DNA of 64,000 bases from Hennigella sp045641165 (GTDB taxonomy: Bacteria > Bacillota_I > Bacilli_A > Mycoplasmatales > Mycoplasmoidaceae), in NCBI GenBank assembly GCA_045641165.1, contig JAZUGL010000002.1, forward strand, positions 31,110 to 95,109, given 5' to 3'. Below are positions 30,420 through 40,177 of this stretch, in pieces. A program made the position numbers and the translations under genes. How positions within the stretch are numbered: position 1 is the first letter of the stretch; each line of letters starts with the position of its first letter. The notes beneath the pieces are model-generated. The model was not told the origin of the DNA. It ran no database searches and was given only the letters and a program-made list of their open reading frames with translations.

Positions 30420-30843
30420 CGTCTATTCTTTCAGCGACAGCTTCAAATTTACTATCAGTATCTGATTTGAATTTAGAATATGCTTTAGCATCTCAAACCT
30501 CGAGTTTATTTCCAAGACCGATAATTACAACGTTCTTCTTTAAAGAAGCGATCTTTGCCAAAACTTCAGGGATTAAGATACGGTTAGCCTTATCTAGTTC
30601 TAATTCGCTACTGTTAGCTAAAATTTGTCTAGCAAGTACACGGGAATCTTTCTTATTTTGTGAATAAGATAAGATTTGGTTTGACCAAACTTCAAAGTCT
30701 TCACGGCTTCTTAATTCAAGACAGCCTTCAAAACCTTTAGAAGCCACAACAACACGTTTAGAAAACTTGTCTACAAGTTTTGCAGGTAGACTTAGTCTAT
30801 TTTTTTCATCTATTACGTGTTCGTATGTGCCTAGAAATAGCAT
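30403..30843 (-). CDS. mraZ: Transcriptional regulator MraZ
   Basis: 146-residue AbrB-like double-domain protein: LGTYEHVIDEKNRLSLPAKL and the second LELDKANRILIPEVL repeat. MraZ binds direct repeats upstream of its own gene and regulates the dcw genes; three such repeats are visible here. ATG 30843 chosen over an upstream GTG because MLFLGTYEH is the canonical start. One TGA Trp (about 30490) leads to the 30-residue C-terminus. Confidence 0.94.
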
Positions 30844-30845
30844 TC

Positions 30846-30872
30846 CCACTTTTCTCCACTTTCTCCCACTTA
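30846..30872 (-). promoter_or_regulatory. Three MraZ-binding boxes at 10-bp spacing
   Basis: Minus-strand AAAGTGG (30846-30852), AAAGTGG (30856-30862) and TAAGTGG (30866-30872), exactly in helical phase, matching the AAAGTG[T/G] repeats reported for MraZ in Mollicutes. They lie between the -10 box and the mraZ ATG, so bound MraZ would overlap the transcription start. Confidence 0.88.
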
Positions 30873-30877
30873 TTATA
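30872..30877 (-). promoter_or_regulatory. -10 box of the mraZ operon
   Basis: Minus-strand TATAAT, about 28 nt before the mraZ ATG and touching the distal MraZ box. Confidence 0.6.
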
Positions 30878-30929
30878 TAACTAAAATAAAAATAAATAAA
30901 AAAAATTTAAAAATTTTAATTTTTTGATT

Positions 30930-30956
30930 AAAAAAACACACGCCTGAGCGTGCGCT
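30930..30956 (-). terminator. Terminator after pepA
   Basis: GCACGC-tcag-GCGTGT(G) hairpin followed on the minus strand by seven T residues. It separates leuS-pepA from the mraZ operon. Confidence 0.85.
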
Positions 30957-30978
30957 TGTTTGTTATAAAGTAAACACT

Positions 30979-32313
30979 TTACTTGTTAAAATTATTGACC
31001 GCAAATAGATAGAAAGTTAATATTAACGGAGTTACAGCATGCTTTTTAAATTCATTTGTTCCAGCAATATCAAAGTGAGCAAAATCATCACATTTACTAA
31101 ATAGTCTTAAAAACATAGCAGCTGTAGCATTGCTTGCTTCTCTTTCACCTTTGGTGTTATTAGCACAATCGGCAATATCGCTTGACTTGTTAACCATTTC
31201 ACTATACTCAGTATAAAATGGCATGCATAAAACATGTTCTAATGAAAGTTTAGATGCTTCAGATATAGCTTTAGCTGTATCTGATTTGGTTGTTCAACAT
31301 GGAGTCATGTAATCACCAAACGCATAAGCACTTAAACCAGTTAAAGTACCAATTGAGAAAACTTTAGATACTTTATATTTCTTATTAGCATATGCTATGG
31401 CATCAGCTAATATTAGTCTACCTTCAGAATCTGGAGAAGTAATTTCTACAGATCTACCATTGCATGCCTTATATACATCTGACACAAGCATACTATTTTC
31501 ATTAATTAGGTTTTTTGCCATAGGCATAAAACCTACTACATTAACTTTAGCATTGCTTTTGGCTAAAGCATAGATTGTTCCAAAGACAGTTGCAGCACCT
31601 GTCATATCTTGGTTCATGCCTGTCATGTATTGATTAGGTTTTAATTCATATCCACCTGCATCAAACATAATACCTTTACCAACTAGTGCAAGCAAGTTCT
31701 TGCTTGGCGCATTTTTGTATTCAACCACAAGCATTTTGGCTGGTTCATTTGAACCAGAGTTAACTGCTTGCAGTAATTCCATTTTTTCTTTTTTAATGTC
31801 TTTTAAATCCAAAACTTTAACTTTAAGTTTCTTGTTTTTAAGATTAGCAAGTAATTTTCTAGCATCAACAGCAAAATCTTCAATGCCTAAATAGTTAGCT
31901 GGCATAACTTGGAATTGTCTAGCTAAATGAATACCATTTAGAACATCAATAGCACCCTTAACTTCATAGTTGTCATTTTTGTTACACAAAATGTTTGCTT
32001 CAAACTTATCTTTTTTACTTTTTAAAGTAAAAGAAGGTTCATTAAAAGCATCAATTCTAGCCAATAAAGCACAAGCTAGAGAAAATTTGCATTTTGGTTT
32101 TAAAACTTTTAAGAAACTACTGATATCAAAAGCAATATCTTTTTCAGCATATTTCATTAATGAAACTGAAATTTGTCTAAATAGGTCAAAGTCTACAGGC
32201 TTGTTAGGTATAACAAAAGTAGCAGTTTTACCCTTAGAATCAACTTTAAATTTCTTTCCAGCTTTAGCAATGATCTTAACAACCTTTTTGCCAACCTTTT
32301 GATTAATCTTCAT
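30979..32313 (-). CDS. pepA: Leucyl (M17) aminopeptidase
   Basis: 444-residue cytosolic metallo-aminopeptidase. The catalytic domain has GKGIMFDAGGYELKP (metal-binding Lys and Asp), NQDMTGAA, and SPDSEGRLILADA (usually NTDAEGRL; the catalytic Arg is kept). A TGA Trp at 31291-31293 joins the last 105 residues. Likely supplies amino acids from imported peptides. Starts 2 nt after the small basic gene. Confidence 0.92.
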
Positions 32314-32315
32314 AA

Positions 32316-32528
32316 CTACCTACCTTTTTTATATTGCTCTTGTCTAATTTTCCTATATCTTTGATCAAGATATTTTCTCTTAGCTTTTTGTTTTAACTTA
32401 AAAATTTTATTTTTAAGTTTTTTCTTATAACAAGGCTTAACTCTCTTGCTTTTTTTATTATATAACTTTGCTATTTCTTTTTGTGTACCTAAGTCCACAA
32501 ATGGTTTTCTTTGATAATTGTTTTTCAT
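32316..32528 (-). CDS. Small highly basic protein of unknown function
   Basis: 70 residues, about 40 percent Lys/Arg and rich in Tyr and Gln (C-terminus DQRYRKIRQEQYKKGR). Lies 2 nt from both leuS and pepA in the same operon. The composition suggests an RNA- or ribosome-binding protein. It does not show the bS21 pattern convincingly, so it is left unnamed. Confidence 0.6.
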   Translation of the reverse strand: MKNNYQRKPFVDLGTQKEIAKLYNKKSKRVKPCYKKKLKNKIFKLKQKAKRKYLDQRYRKIRQEQYKKGR

Positions 32529-32530
32529 AT

Positions 32531-34936
32531 TTAAATAATAAAGTTAAGAATTTTTGTTTTAACAAAAATTGTTTTCTTAATTTTTTGACTACCAATAATA
32601 GTTTTAACTTTATCTCTGGATAAAGCTAATTTAATAATTTCATTTTGTTCAAGGTTTGCATCAACAACCATAGTGTCTCTTAATTTACCATTAATTTGAA
32701 TAGGTAATGTGTAAGAAGAAACAACAAGTTGTTTCTTATCTGCTTTTGGTCAAGCTAATTTAGTAACAGATGTTTTAGCTTTGAATATATCCTTATATAT
32801 ATATTCAGCCAAGAAAGGTGCAAAACAACTTAACACAGTTAAGAAACCAATCATGTGGTCTTTAAATAATGTCTTAAATTTATAACAAACATTAATATAA
32901 ACCATCATCTTGCTTATAGCAATATTAAAGTGATGAATTTCAATCGCTTTAGTTGCTTCATCAATGAATTGATGGTAAGCCTTAATTAGTTCTGGACTAA
33001 TTGATTTAACATCGTATACGATGTTTCCATGGTTGTAGAATAAGTTGTAAACTCTATCTAATCATTTTCTACAACCCATTAAACCTTCATTACTTCAAGG
33101 CATAGTTGCAGTTAAAGGACCCATAAAGGCTTCATAAAGCCTTAATGTGTCACCACCAAGTTGTTCAACTATTTCATTAGGGTTAATTACATTACCCCTA
33201 GACTTAGACATCTTTTCACCATTAGGTCCAAGAATCATTCCTTGGTTGACAACCTTTAAAAAAGGTTCTTTTGTAGGTACAACACCTATGTCATACAAGA
33301 ATCTGTGTCAGAATCTAGCATATAGCAAGTGCAATACTGCATGTTCTTGTCCACCCACATAAAGATCAACTGGTAACCATTTCTTAAACAATGCTTTGGC
33401 TTTTGGGCTATTTAATGGTAAATATGAACCATTATCTTGCTTCATTAAGTAAGCAAGATAGTATCAACAGCTTCCTGCCCATTGAGGCATAGTATTTGTG
33501 TCTCTAACAAATTTCTTATTTTTAACAGTTACATTCAATCATGAGTTTAGATTAGCAAGTGGAGATCTTCCATCTTTAGATGGAATGATATTCTTTGTTT
33601 TAGGTAAAACAATTGGCAATTTGTCAATTAAGTGTGGTTTATTATTTTTATCAAAAATAATAGGGAATGGTTCACCTCAATATCTTTGTCTAGAGAAAAT
33701 CCAATCTTTTAATTTGTAGTTAATTGTTCTAGAACCACATTTATGTTTAGTTAATCAAGTATTGATTACTTGTTTAGCTTCTTTAATGTTTAAGCCATTA
33801 GCAATACCACTATTGATGTGTTTACCATCAGTAGTAATGCATTTATCTTTACCAGATATAACAGGAATAATCTCTAAGTTATACTTAATAGCTAATTCGT
33901 AGTCTCTTTTGTCTGCTGATGGTACAGCCATAACCATTCCGTTAGCATATTCGTTTAAGACATAGTCTGCTACATATATAGGAACCTTCTTTTTGTTAAT
34001 TGGGTTAATAGCATAGTTACCAGTAAAAACACAAGTTTTATCTTTAGCTTCTTGCCTTTGCAAAATTGTTTTAGCTTTGCTATCTTCAATATATTTGTTA
34101 ACTTTAGCTTTTTGTGACTTAGTAACAATCTTATTTAAAATTTTGTTTTCAGGAGCAATGGCAATAAAGCTAACACCATACAAAGTATCTACACGTGTTG
34201 TAAATACAGGCAATTTAATTTTTCCACATGCAAATATAACATTAGTTCCTTCGGAACGACCAATTCAAGTTCTTTGGATTGTTTTTAAATTTTCTGGTCA
34301 ATCCAAGTTTTTTAAACCATCAAGAAGTTTATCAGCATACTTAGTAATTTTCAAAACCCATTGTCTCATTGGCTTTTTAACTACAGGGTAACTACCTCTT
34401 TCAGAGACCATCTTACCATTTTCTATTAGAACTTCTTCGTTAGACAATACAGTTTTAAGTTGTTCACATCAATTAACATCGATGTCTTTTATTTCAGCCA
34501 AACCTTTTTCAAATAGTTTTGAAAAGATTCATTGAGTTCATTGGTAATAATTTGGATCAGTCGTATTGACTTCTTTGTTATAGTCAAAACTAAATCCTAA
34601 TGATTTAAGTTGTTTTCTAAAAACATTAATGTTTTTATTAGTAAATTCAGCAGGATGATTTCCTGTTTGGATGGCATATTGTTCTGCAGGCAAACCAAAG
34701 GCATCTCAACCTATTGGGTGTAAAACATTAAAACCACAAAATCTTTTATATCTAGCATAGATATCTGTTGCAGTATAACCCTTTGGGTGGCCAACATGTA
34801 AACCTTGTCCTGAAGGATAAGGGAACATATCCAAAATGTAACATTTTGGTTTATCTAAATTAGGGTTAAAATGATAAGTATTATCTTTTTCTCAAAAATC
34901 TTTAATATTTTTTTCAATGAGATTGTGATTATACAT
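32531..34936 (-). CDS. leuS: Leucyl-tRNA synthetase
   Basis: 801-residue class Ia synthetase. HIGH-type motif GLHVGHPKGY at about residues 45-54, CP1 editing domain (KLPVFTTRVDTLYGVSF), KMSKSRGN near residue 580, and an anticodon-binding C-terminus. At least a dozen TGA Trp codons break it into fragments under the standard code. Transcribed from a promoter back-to-back with the Nfu gene. Confidence 0.95.
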
Positions 34937-34958
34937 GTGGTTTTCTTGGGCTTAATAA

Positions 34959-34970
34959 TATAATATTATA
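34959..34970. promoter_or_regulatory. Palindromic divergent -10 pair (leuS / nfu)
   Basis: TATAATATTATA: the plus -10 (34959-34964) serves the Nfu gene with about 13 nt of leader and no Shine-Dalgarno; the minus -10 (34970-34965) serves leuS. Confidence 0.65.
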
Positions 34971-34983
34971 CATATATTTACAT

Positions 34984-35241
34984 ATGGAAAATAATTCTAA
35001 AACTTCTCTTTTAGAGAAAATTAAAGAAGAAATTAATTACGCCAGAGTTTATATCCAAAACGATGGCGGAGATGTAGCTTTTATTAGTTTTGATAAAGGC
35101 ATTTTAAAACTAGAAGTTTTAGGCCATTGTGTTGGATGTGCTAGTTTTGATACCACTTTTACATTTGGCTTAAAAGGTATTTTGATGGAAAAATTTCCTC
35201 AAATAAAAGATGTTATATTTGAAACAAGAAAAACGCTTTAA
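34984..35241 (+). CDS. nfu: NifU C-terminal-domain (Nfu) iron-sulfur carrier
   Basis: 85 residues: YIQNDGGDVAFISF and the cluster-binding CVGC (LGHCVGCASFD) near residues 49-52 define the Nfu fold. It carries assembled Fe-S clusters to target enzymes. Only the Nfu domain is present, no A-type domain. It complements the SUF operon at 51.7-58.0 kb. Monocistronic, convergent with nif3 and sharing 4 nt with it. Confidence 0.92.
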   Translation: MENNSKTSLLEKIKEEINYARVYIQNDGGDVAFISFDKGILKLEVLGHCVGCASFDTTFTFGLKGILMEKFPQIKDVIFETRKTL

Positions 35242-35251
35242 AGCGTTTTTT
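35229..35251. terminator. Bidirectional terminator containing both stop codons
   Basis: AAAAACGC-tttaaa-GCGTTTTT. The loop holds the TAA of nfu (+) and the TAA of the nif3-family gene (-). Confidence 0.85.
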
Positions 35252-36002
35252 CTTTTCTTCTAGTAGAGACTAAAAAGTATTTAAGTCCTTTAAATTTGCT
35301 ATTGATTAGAAAAGGGATAAACTCCACAAAAATGTTTTCAATGTTGTGGCCAACATCTAAAGCCTTTAAATGGTATTCATTTAATTCTTGCCAACCATGA
35401 TGTTTTATATCACCAGTAACTAACAAGATTTTTCGTTTGGCTAATGAATCGTATTGGCTAGCAAATACAGAAAGTCCTGAACCGGCACAGATAGCTAGCC
35501 TTTTATATTTATCTGTTGCTTTTGCATTAGTTGTTAGCAAGCTAACGCCGAATTTATGTCTAAAGATTTGTCCAATCTCTTTTAGCGTTCTTGCTCTTGA
35601 AAGACTTCCACAAACAAATTGTTTTCCTTTATATCATCTTAAATTATGTAATTTAAGCTTTTCACCAATAATAAAATTCATTCCAATTTCAGAATTATCA
35701 AAACATGTATGTAAACTCAAAACAGTAATCTTATGTTTCTTAACTTTGTTAATTAACAATTTATATTTGCTTAAAAGCGGATGTTCCTTATCAAACAAAA
35801 TTGGATGATGTGAAACAATAAGTTTGACTTTTTGTTTTATTGCTTCATCAATAACTTTATTAGTTAAATCTAAACAAACAAATATTTTATAAATATTTTG
35901 GTTAAGATTTCCCTTGTTTAAAAAACCAGATTTATCTCATTCTTCTTGTAAAGAAAGAGGATATTGTTTTAATAAGAAATTAGTGATTTGTTTTATTTTC
36001 AT
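35238..36002 (-). CDS. Nif3-like dinuclear metal centre protein (YqfO/YbgI family)
   Basis: 254 residues. The metal-ligand motifs are visible: LIVSHHPILFD in the N-terminal half, LHTCFDN, and VTGDIKHHGW in the C-terminal half. Biochemical function is unclear across the family. Overlaps trmK by 23 nt, as in Bacillus where trmK (yqfN) and yqfO follow sigA. TGA Trp codons occur at about 35937 and 35630. Confidence 0.88.
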
Positions 36003-36642
36003 TTTTTAATATAGCAGCGTAAAGCTTTTTGTATTTTTTTGAATAATTGTAAAGTTTATGTTTCTTGATTTTGTTTTTAACGAATTTAATTCGTTTGTTA
36101 TATGTTTCTAAGTCAATTTGTTTTGATCTTTGGCCAAAATAAGTTTCAAAACATTTGATCCTTGTTCTCTTGTCTGATTCTTTAACCAACATTATTTGAT
36201 AATAATGTCCACGATCCAAACAAGTTAATTCAGAAACAGTTCTTCATTTCTTTTTAGATAATCATTCTCTTAATAGATCTGAGTCTGTGTTTGCTTGCAA
36301 AACATAATAACACTTAGTAAGCTTTTTGTCTTTCTTTTTTAAAATATCAATTATGGAATGTCCACCCAAACCAGCAATACAGATGTAATCTGGTTTCATT
36401 TTAAGCTTTGTTATTTTGATTAAACCGTCAGCTATTACATTTTTTGTTTTGTTAGCTAGATTATGTTTTCTTAAATTAGCTAATCCACTTCTAAGAGGGT
36501 TTTTGTTAACTTCAATATTAACAACTTTCTTTGCAATCTTATTCTTTAGAAGATAGATTGCTAGCAAAGCATGGTCAGAACCAACGTCATAAACACATTG
36601 GCATTTTTTAATTAGAGATGCAATTGCTTTAATCTTGTTCAT
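35980..36642 (-). CDS. trmK: tRNA (adenine22-N1)-methyltransferase
   Basis: 220 residues. SAM-binding CVYDVGSDHALLAIYLL, VNIEVNKNPL, and ICIAGLGGHSIIDIL correspond to TrmK motifs. A helical Lys-rich C-terminal domain follows. TGA Trp codons at 36220-36261. Overlaps rpoD by 14 nt; the rpoD-trmK-nif3 order is conserved in Firmicutes. Confidence 0.9.
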
Positions 36643-37975
36643 CTAGGATATAAGCCCTTAACTTTTTAGATTTAGATGGATGTTTTAGTTTTCTTGTAGC
36701 TTTAGCTTCAATTTGTCTAACTTGTTCTCTAGGCATCTTGATTTTTTCAGAAACTTCATCTAAAGTGTAAGCATATTCATATGGAGCAAGACCATATCTC
36801 ATACGCATAATTTTTTCTTCTTGGCTAGATAAAGTTACTCTAAATAATTGGTCAATATCTTCTTTTAGAAGATTTTCTTTTGTATATTGGTCAGGAGTTG
36901 AACCAGAAGATTCTTTAACAAAGTCAGCAATTTGACTATCATCATCAGAACCAACAGTTTTGTCTAATGAGATTGGGTCAATGTGAATCTTTTTAATGTT
37001 AGCCACTTTTCTTGGAGTAAAGCCGTTGGCTTGCCCACCAAGTTGTTCAGTAATTTCTTCAATAGTTGGAGTTCTTCCAAATTGTTGTTGTAATTCCTTT
37101 TCTGCTTTTAACACTTGGTTGATTGTTTCAACCATGTGAGCAGGAATTCTAATTGTTTTAGCTTGATCAGAGATAGCTCTTGTAATAGCTTGTCTAATCC
37201 ATCATGTAGCATAAGTTGAAAACTTATGTCCCATTTTATAGTCAAACTTTTCAATAGCTTTTAATAAACCTAAAGTTCCTTCTTGAATTAAATCTTCAAA
37301 TTCAATTCCTCTATTGTTAAATCTTTTTGCAATAGAAGTAACTAAACGTAAGTTTGAAGTAACAAGTTGATCAGAAGCAAATTTTCTTTTAATAGGGTTT
37401 TTAGATTTCAACATCTTAGCATAAACAACTTCTTGTTCAGCAGTTAGCATCTTAGAAACACCTAACGTAGTTAAGAAAGACTTAACACCATCAAATTCTC
37501 CGCCTTTTGAACCATGAGTATGAACCTTAGAAACTTTTTGTGATTTTTGACTAGCTAAAATAGTTTCAGCATCTTGTAAAGAAAATACTTTCTTTCCAGG
37601 ATATTCTTTAATAGAAACACCATTAGAAGTAATAGCGTTTAAAAGTTTAAGTACTTGTTCAGCATTTAAATGGTATGCACCAAAAGCATCAAATACTTTT
37701 TTCAAAATAACAATATCTCTGCTTCTTCTTTTGTTGTGTGCATCATCAATTATTTTGTATTGAATTCTATTGAATTCAAATTGGTCAATAGCTTTATGTT
37801 TGCTATATGATTCAAGTATTTCTACACCCATTGATGTTTCTTCAACAATTTTTTTAGGTTTAGCAGTTTTCTTAACAGTTACTTTTTTAGATTTAGTTTT
37901 AGTTTTCTTAACTTTTGGTTTCTTAACAACTTTTTTAGATTTAGGTTTTTTAGCCACTTTAGATTTTTTTGCCAT
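36629..37975 (-). CDS. rpoD: Primary RNA polymerase sigma factor
   Basis: 448 residues. An unusual N-terminal tail (about residues 1-45) is almost entirely Lys, Pro, Val and Thr. Then sigma regions 1.2, 2 (NLRLVTSIAKRFNNRG, EDLIQEGTLGLLKAIEKFDY, KFSTYATWWI with TGA Trps), 3, and 4.2 with helix-turn-helix (YTLDEVSEKIKMPREQVRQI). Recognises the TATAAT boxes seen throughout. Own -10 at 37998-37993 and a GAGG ribosome-binding site. Confidence 0.95.
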
Positions 37976-37992
37976 ACAAGCCTCGTGTGTCT

Positions 37993-37998
37993 ATTATA
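37993..37998 (-). promoter_or_regulatory. -10 box of rpoD
   Basis: Minus-strand TATAAT, 17 nt before the ATG, right after the terminator of the small-peptide gene. Confidence 0.55.
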
Positions 37999-38009
37999 TA
38001 GTTATATTA

Positions 38010-38041
38010 ATAAAAAGCAAAAGTAATTAATTACTTTTGCT
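38010..38041 (-). terminator. Terminator of the small GG-motif peptide gene
   Basis: Perfect 26-bp palindrome (38016-38041; AGCAAAAGTAATT and its complement), followed on the minus strand by TTTTTA. Confidence 0.85.
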
Positions 38042-38074
38042 GGAGCTTAACCATAGTAGGATATAAAAATATGA

Positions 38075-38305
38075 CTAGTAGATCATCAAAGCACTTCTTG
38101 ATGGAACCGGCGAAAGCCTTAGCATTGATGAATGTCTTCTATACGAATATGCACTAGATTTTTTAGGATTTGCAGCATCAATTGCACCCATGACTAGATT
38201 AGATACAGTAGATACTAAAATTCCAATTCCTAATGCAATTGCATAGAAAGAACCACCAGAGCAGCTTTGCTTTTGTCTAACTTCCAATTTTCTAATATTA
38301 ATCAC
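38075..38305 (-). CDS. Small hydrophobic GG-motif peptide sharing the recA promoter element
   Basis: About 70-76 residues, no known family. An N-terminal charged stretch ends in SCSGG, followed by a hydrophobic Gly-rich segment (SFYAIALGIGILVSTV, then SNLVMGAIDAANP) and a Ser/Arg-rich tail. The GG followed by a hydrophobic Gly-rich core resembles double-glycine-processed secreted peptides, but a membrane peptide is equally possible. The exact start is unclear: the GTG at 38305 lies inside the GGGGAGGTGAT ribosome-binding site, so ATT 38296 (spacing 8) or TTG 38287 may be used. Stop TAG 38075, then a strong terminator. Confidence 0.6.
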   Translation of the reverse strand: MINIRKLEVRQKQSCSGGSFYAIALGIGILVSTVSNLVMGAIDAANPKKSSAYSYRRHSSMLRLSPVPSRSALMIY

Positions 38306-38308
38306 CTC

Positions 38309-38342
38309 CCCATAGAGTACTAGTCATAAAAATTTAATTTTG
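38309..38342 (-). promoter_or_regulatory. 34-bp repeat B: shared element upstream of the small-peptide gene
   Basis: Perfect copy of 22094-22127. After it, the small-peptide gene has one extra G, forming the consensus ribosome-binding site GGAGGTGAT. Neither copy contains a clear TATAAT, which hints at a sigma factor or activator other than RpoD acting alone. Confidence 0.75.
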
Positions 38343-38365
38343 TCACAAAAATTTTTAATAAACTC

Positions 38366-38371
38366 TATAAT
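38366..38371 (+). promoter_or_regulatory. -10 box of ackA
   Basis: TATAAT 35 nt before the ATG. A 7-bp hairpin (AAACATT-aaa-AATGTTT) and AAAAGG lie in the leader. Confidence 0.6.
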
Positions 38372-38405
38372 TTAAACATTAAAAATGTTTAAAAGGTTTT
38401 AAATT

Positions 38406-39593
38406 ATGAACAAAAAAATTCTAGTAATTAATGCGGGAAGTAGCTCAATAAAATTTAAAGTTTATGGCTATGAAAAGTTAAATGAAATAGCTGGTGGTTT
38501 ATGTGAAAGAATATTTGTAGATGGTCACATAAAACTAAAAACTAAAACAGGCAAAGTATTTGATAAAAACATTGCTATGCCTAACCATACAGTAGCAGTA
38601 AAAATTGCTCTTGATGCTCTAAAACAACTAAAAGTTATTAGTGATTTAAATGAAATAGTAGGTATTGGCCATAGAATTGCTATGGGTGGTAACCACTTTA
38701 AGAAATCAACATCTGTTGATTCAGCTAAAGAATTTAAGATTGCTAAAGATTATGGTCAATTAGCTCCATTACACAATCCATGTGAAACTGCAGTAATTAA
38801 TGTTTTTAAGAAATTAGTTAAAAAAGCAAAGAATGTAGGTGTATTTGATACATCATTCCATGCTACTATTCCTGATTTCAATTCTGACTATACTTTAGAT
38901 AGAAAAACAACTAAAAAGTACGAACTTAAAAAGTATGGTTTCCATGGCACAAGTTATAGATATATAACTTTGAAAATGGAAAAAATCTTGAGAAAGAAAA
39001 ACCCAAACTTAATTGTTTGTCATATTGGTAATGGCGCTTCTATTTGTGCCATTAAAAAAGGTAAATCATATGACACAACTATGGGTGTAAGTCCGCTTCA
39101 AGGTTTAATTATGGGAACAAGATGTGGTGATATAGATGCATCTGTTGCCACATTCCTAATGGACAGAGGTTATAGCTCTAAACAAGTTAGTGATGAATTA
39201 AACAAAAAAGCAGGATTTTTAGGTGTTTGTGGTTCATCTGATACAAGAGACGTTATTGCTATGATTGCTAAAGGCAATAAAAATGCTAAATTAGCAAGAC
39301 AAATACAAATTCAAAGAATTACTAACTATGTTGTTCAATACATGAATGAATTAGACAACAAAGTAGATGCAATTGTCTTTACTGCGGGTTGTGGTGAAAA
39401 CGATCCAGAATTACTTCAAGGTGTATGTAACAACATAAAGATAGCTAAGTTATCTTATGATATTAAAAAGAATCATAAGAAATATGATGATTACATCGAA
39501 GTAACTGGCAAAGGCAGCAAAATTAGATTGTTTAAAGTTAGAACTAATGAAGAATTAATGATTGCCACTGATACAAAAAAGTTAGCTAAATAG
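38406..39593 (+). CDS. ackA: Acetate kinase
   Basis: 395 residues. INAGSSSIKFKVY at the N-terminus, FDTSFHATIPD, KYGFHGTSYRYI, CHIGNGASICAI, DTTMGVSPLQGLIMGTRCGDID and TAGCGEND are all family signatures. Converts acetyl phosphate and ADP to acetate and ATP, the main substrate-level ATP step from pyruvate. Monocistronic. Confidence 0.97.
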   Translation: MNKKILVINAGSSSIKFKVYGYEKLNEIAGGLCERIFVDGHIKLKTKTGKVFDKNIAMPNHTVAVKIALDALKQLKVISDLNEIVGIGHRIAMGGNHFKKSTSVDSAKEFKIAKDYGQLAPLHNPCETAVINVFKKLVKKAKNVGVFDTSFHATIPDFNSDYTLDRKTTKKYELKKYGFHGTSYRYITLKMEKILRKKNPNLIVCHIGNGASICAIKKGKSYDTTMGVSPLQGLIMGTRCGDIDASVATFLMDRGYSSKQVSDELNKKAGFLGVCGSSDTRDVIAMIAKGNKNAKLARQIQIQRITNYVVQYMNELDNKVDAIVFTAGCGENDPELLQGVCNNIKIAKLSYDIKKNHKKYDDYIEVTGKGSKIRLFKVRTNEELMIATDTKKLAK

Positions 39594-39603
39594 CTAACTT
39601 TTT
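39576..39603. terminator. Bidirectional terminator between ackA and rplT
   Basis: AAAAAGTTAGCTA-aa-TAGCTAACTTTTT, a 13-bp stem containing the ackA stop (TAG). Confidence 0.9.
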
Positions 39604-39607
39604 AATT

Positions 39608-39955
39608 TTATTTTTTACAAGCTGTGTCAACTAGAATTTTAAATTCTTTTGGATTTGAAATTGCTAGTTCAGAAAGCATTTTTCTATTAATTTCAATTTT
39701 GTTTTTCTTTAAACCGTACATGAAAGTTGAATAGTTAACACCCAATTCTTTACATGCAGCTGAAATTCTTGCGATTCATAATTTTCTAAAATCACGTTTT
39801 TTAGCTTTTCTGTCTCTAAAAGCATATTGTGCTGATCTAATTACTGTTTGCTTTGCAACACGGTAAGAAGTATGTCTTGTTCCTCTTGAACCGGAAGCAG
39901 CTTCTTTTATAGACTTACGGTATTTTCTTGTACTTGATCCACCTTTTACTCTCAT
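39608..39955 (-). CDS. rplT: 50S ribosomal protein L20 (bL20)
   Basis: 115 residues, start MRVKGGSSTRKYRKSIKEA, with RDRKAKKRDFRKLWIARI (Trp by TGA) and GVNYSTFMYGLKK. Length and basic composition are typical. Third gene of infC-rpmI-rplT; AAGGAG precedes the ATG. Confidence 0.95.
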
Positions 39956-39965
39956 AATTTACTCC

Positions 39966-40166
39966 TTAGTTATGTAATGTTTTTCCTAAATTCTTAGTAA
40001 AAGTAGCATTTAGAGTTGTGTCTTTTCTTAAATGTCTTTTTTGTTTAGTTGTTTTATTGTGTGCTAAATGAGATCTATAAGCATGTTTTCTTTTTAGTTT
40101 TCCACTAGCTGTTTTCTTTAATCTCTTAGCCACAGCTCTTTTTGTTTTAGCTTTAATTTTTGCCAT
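39966..40166 (-). CDS. rpmI: 50S ribosomal protein L35 (bL35)
   Basis: 66 residues: MAKIKAKTKRAVAKRLKKT, then GKLKRKHAYRSHL and the Lys/Arg-rich C-terminus. ATG 40166 is chosen over ATG 40172 because AAGGAG is 7 nt from the former and only 1-2 nt from the latter. Confidence 0.94.
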   Translation of the reverse strand: MAKIKAKTKRAVAKRLKKTASGKLKRKHAYRSHLAHNKTTKQKRHLRKDTTLNATFTKNLGKTLHN

Positions 40167-40177
40167 AACCATTCTCC

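Noticed and set aside
32316..32528. Calling the small basic protein ribosomal protein bS21
   Set aside because: Size and charge fit, but the N-terminal bS21 pattern is not visible and neighbours (leuS, pepA) do not support it.
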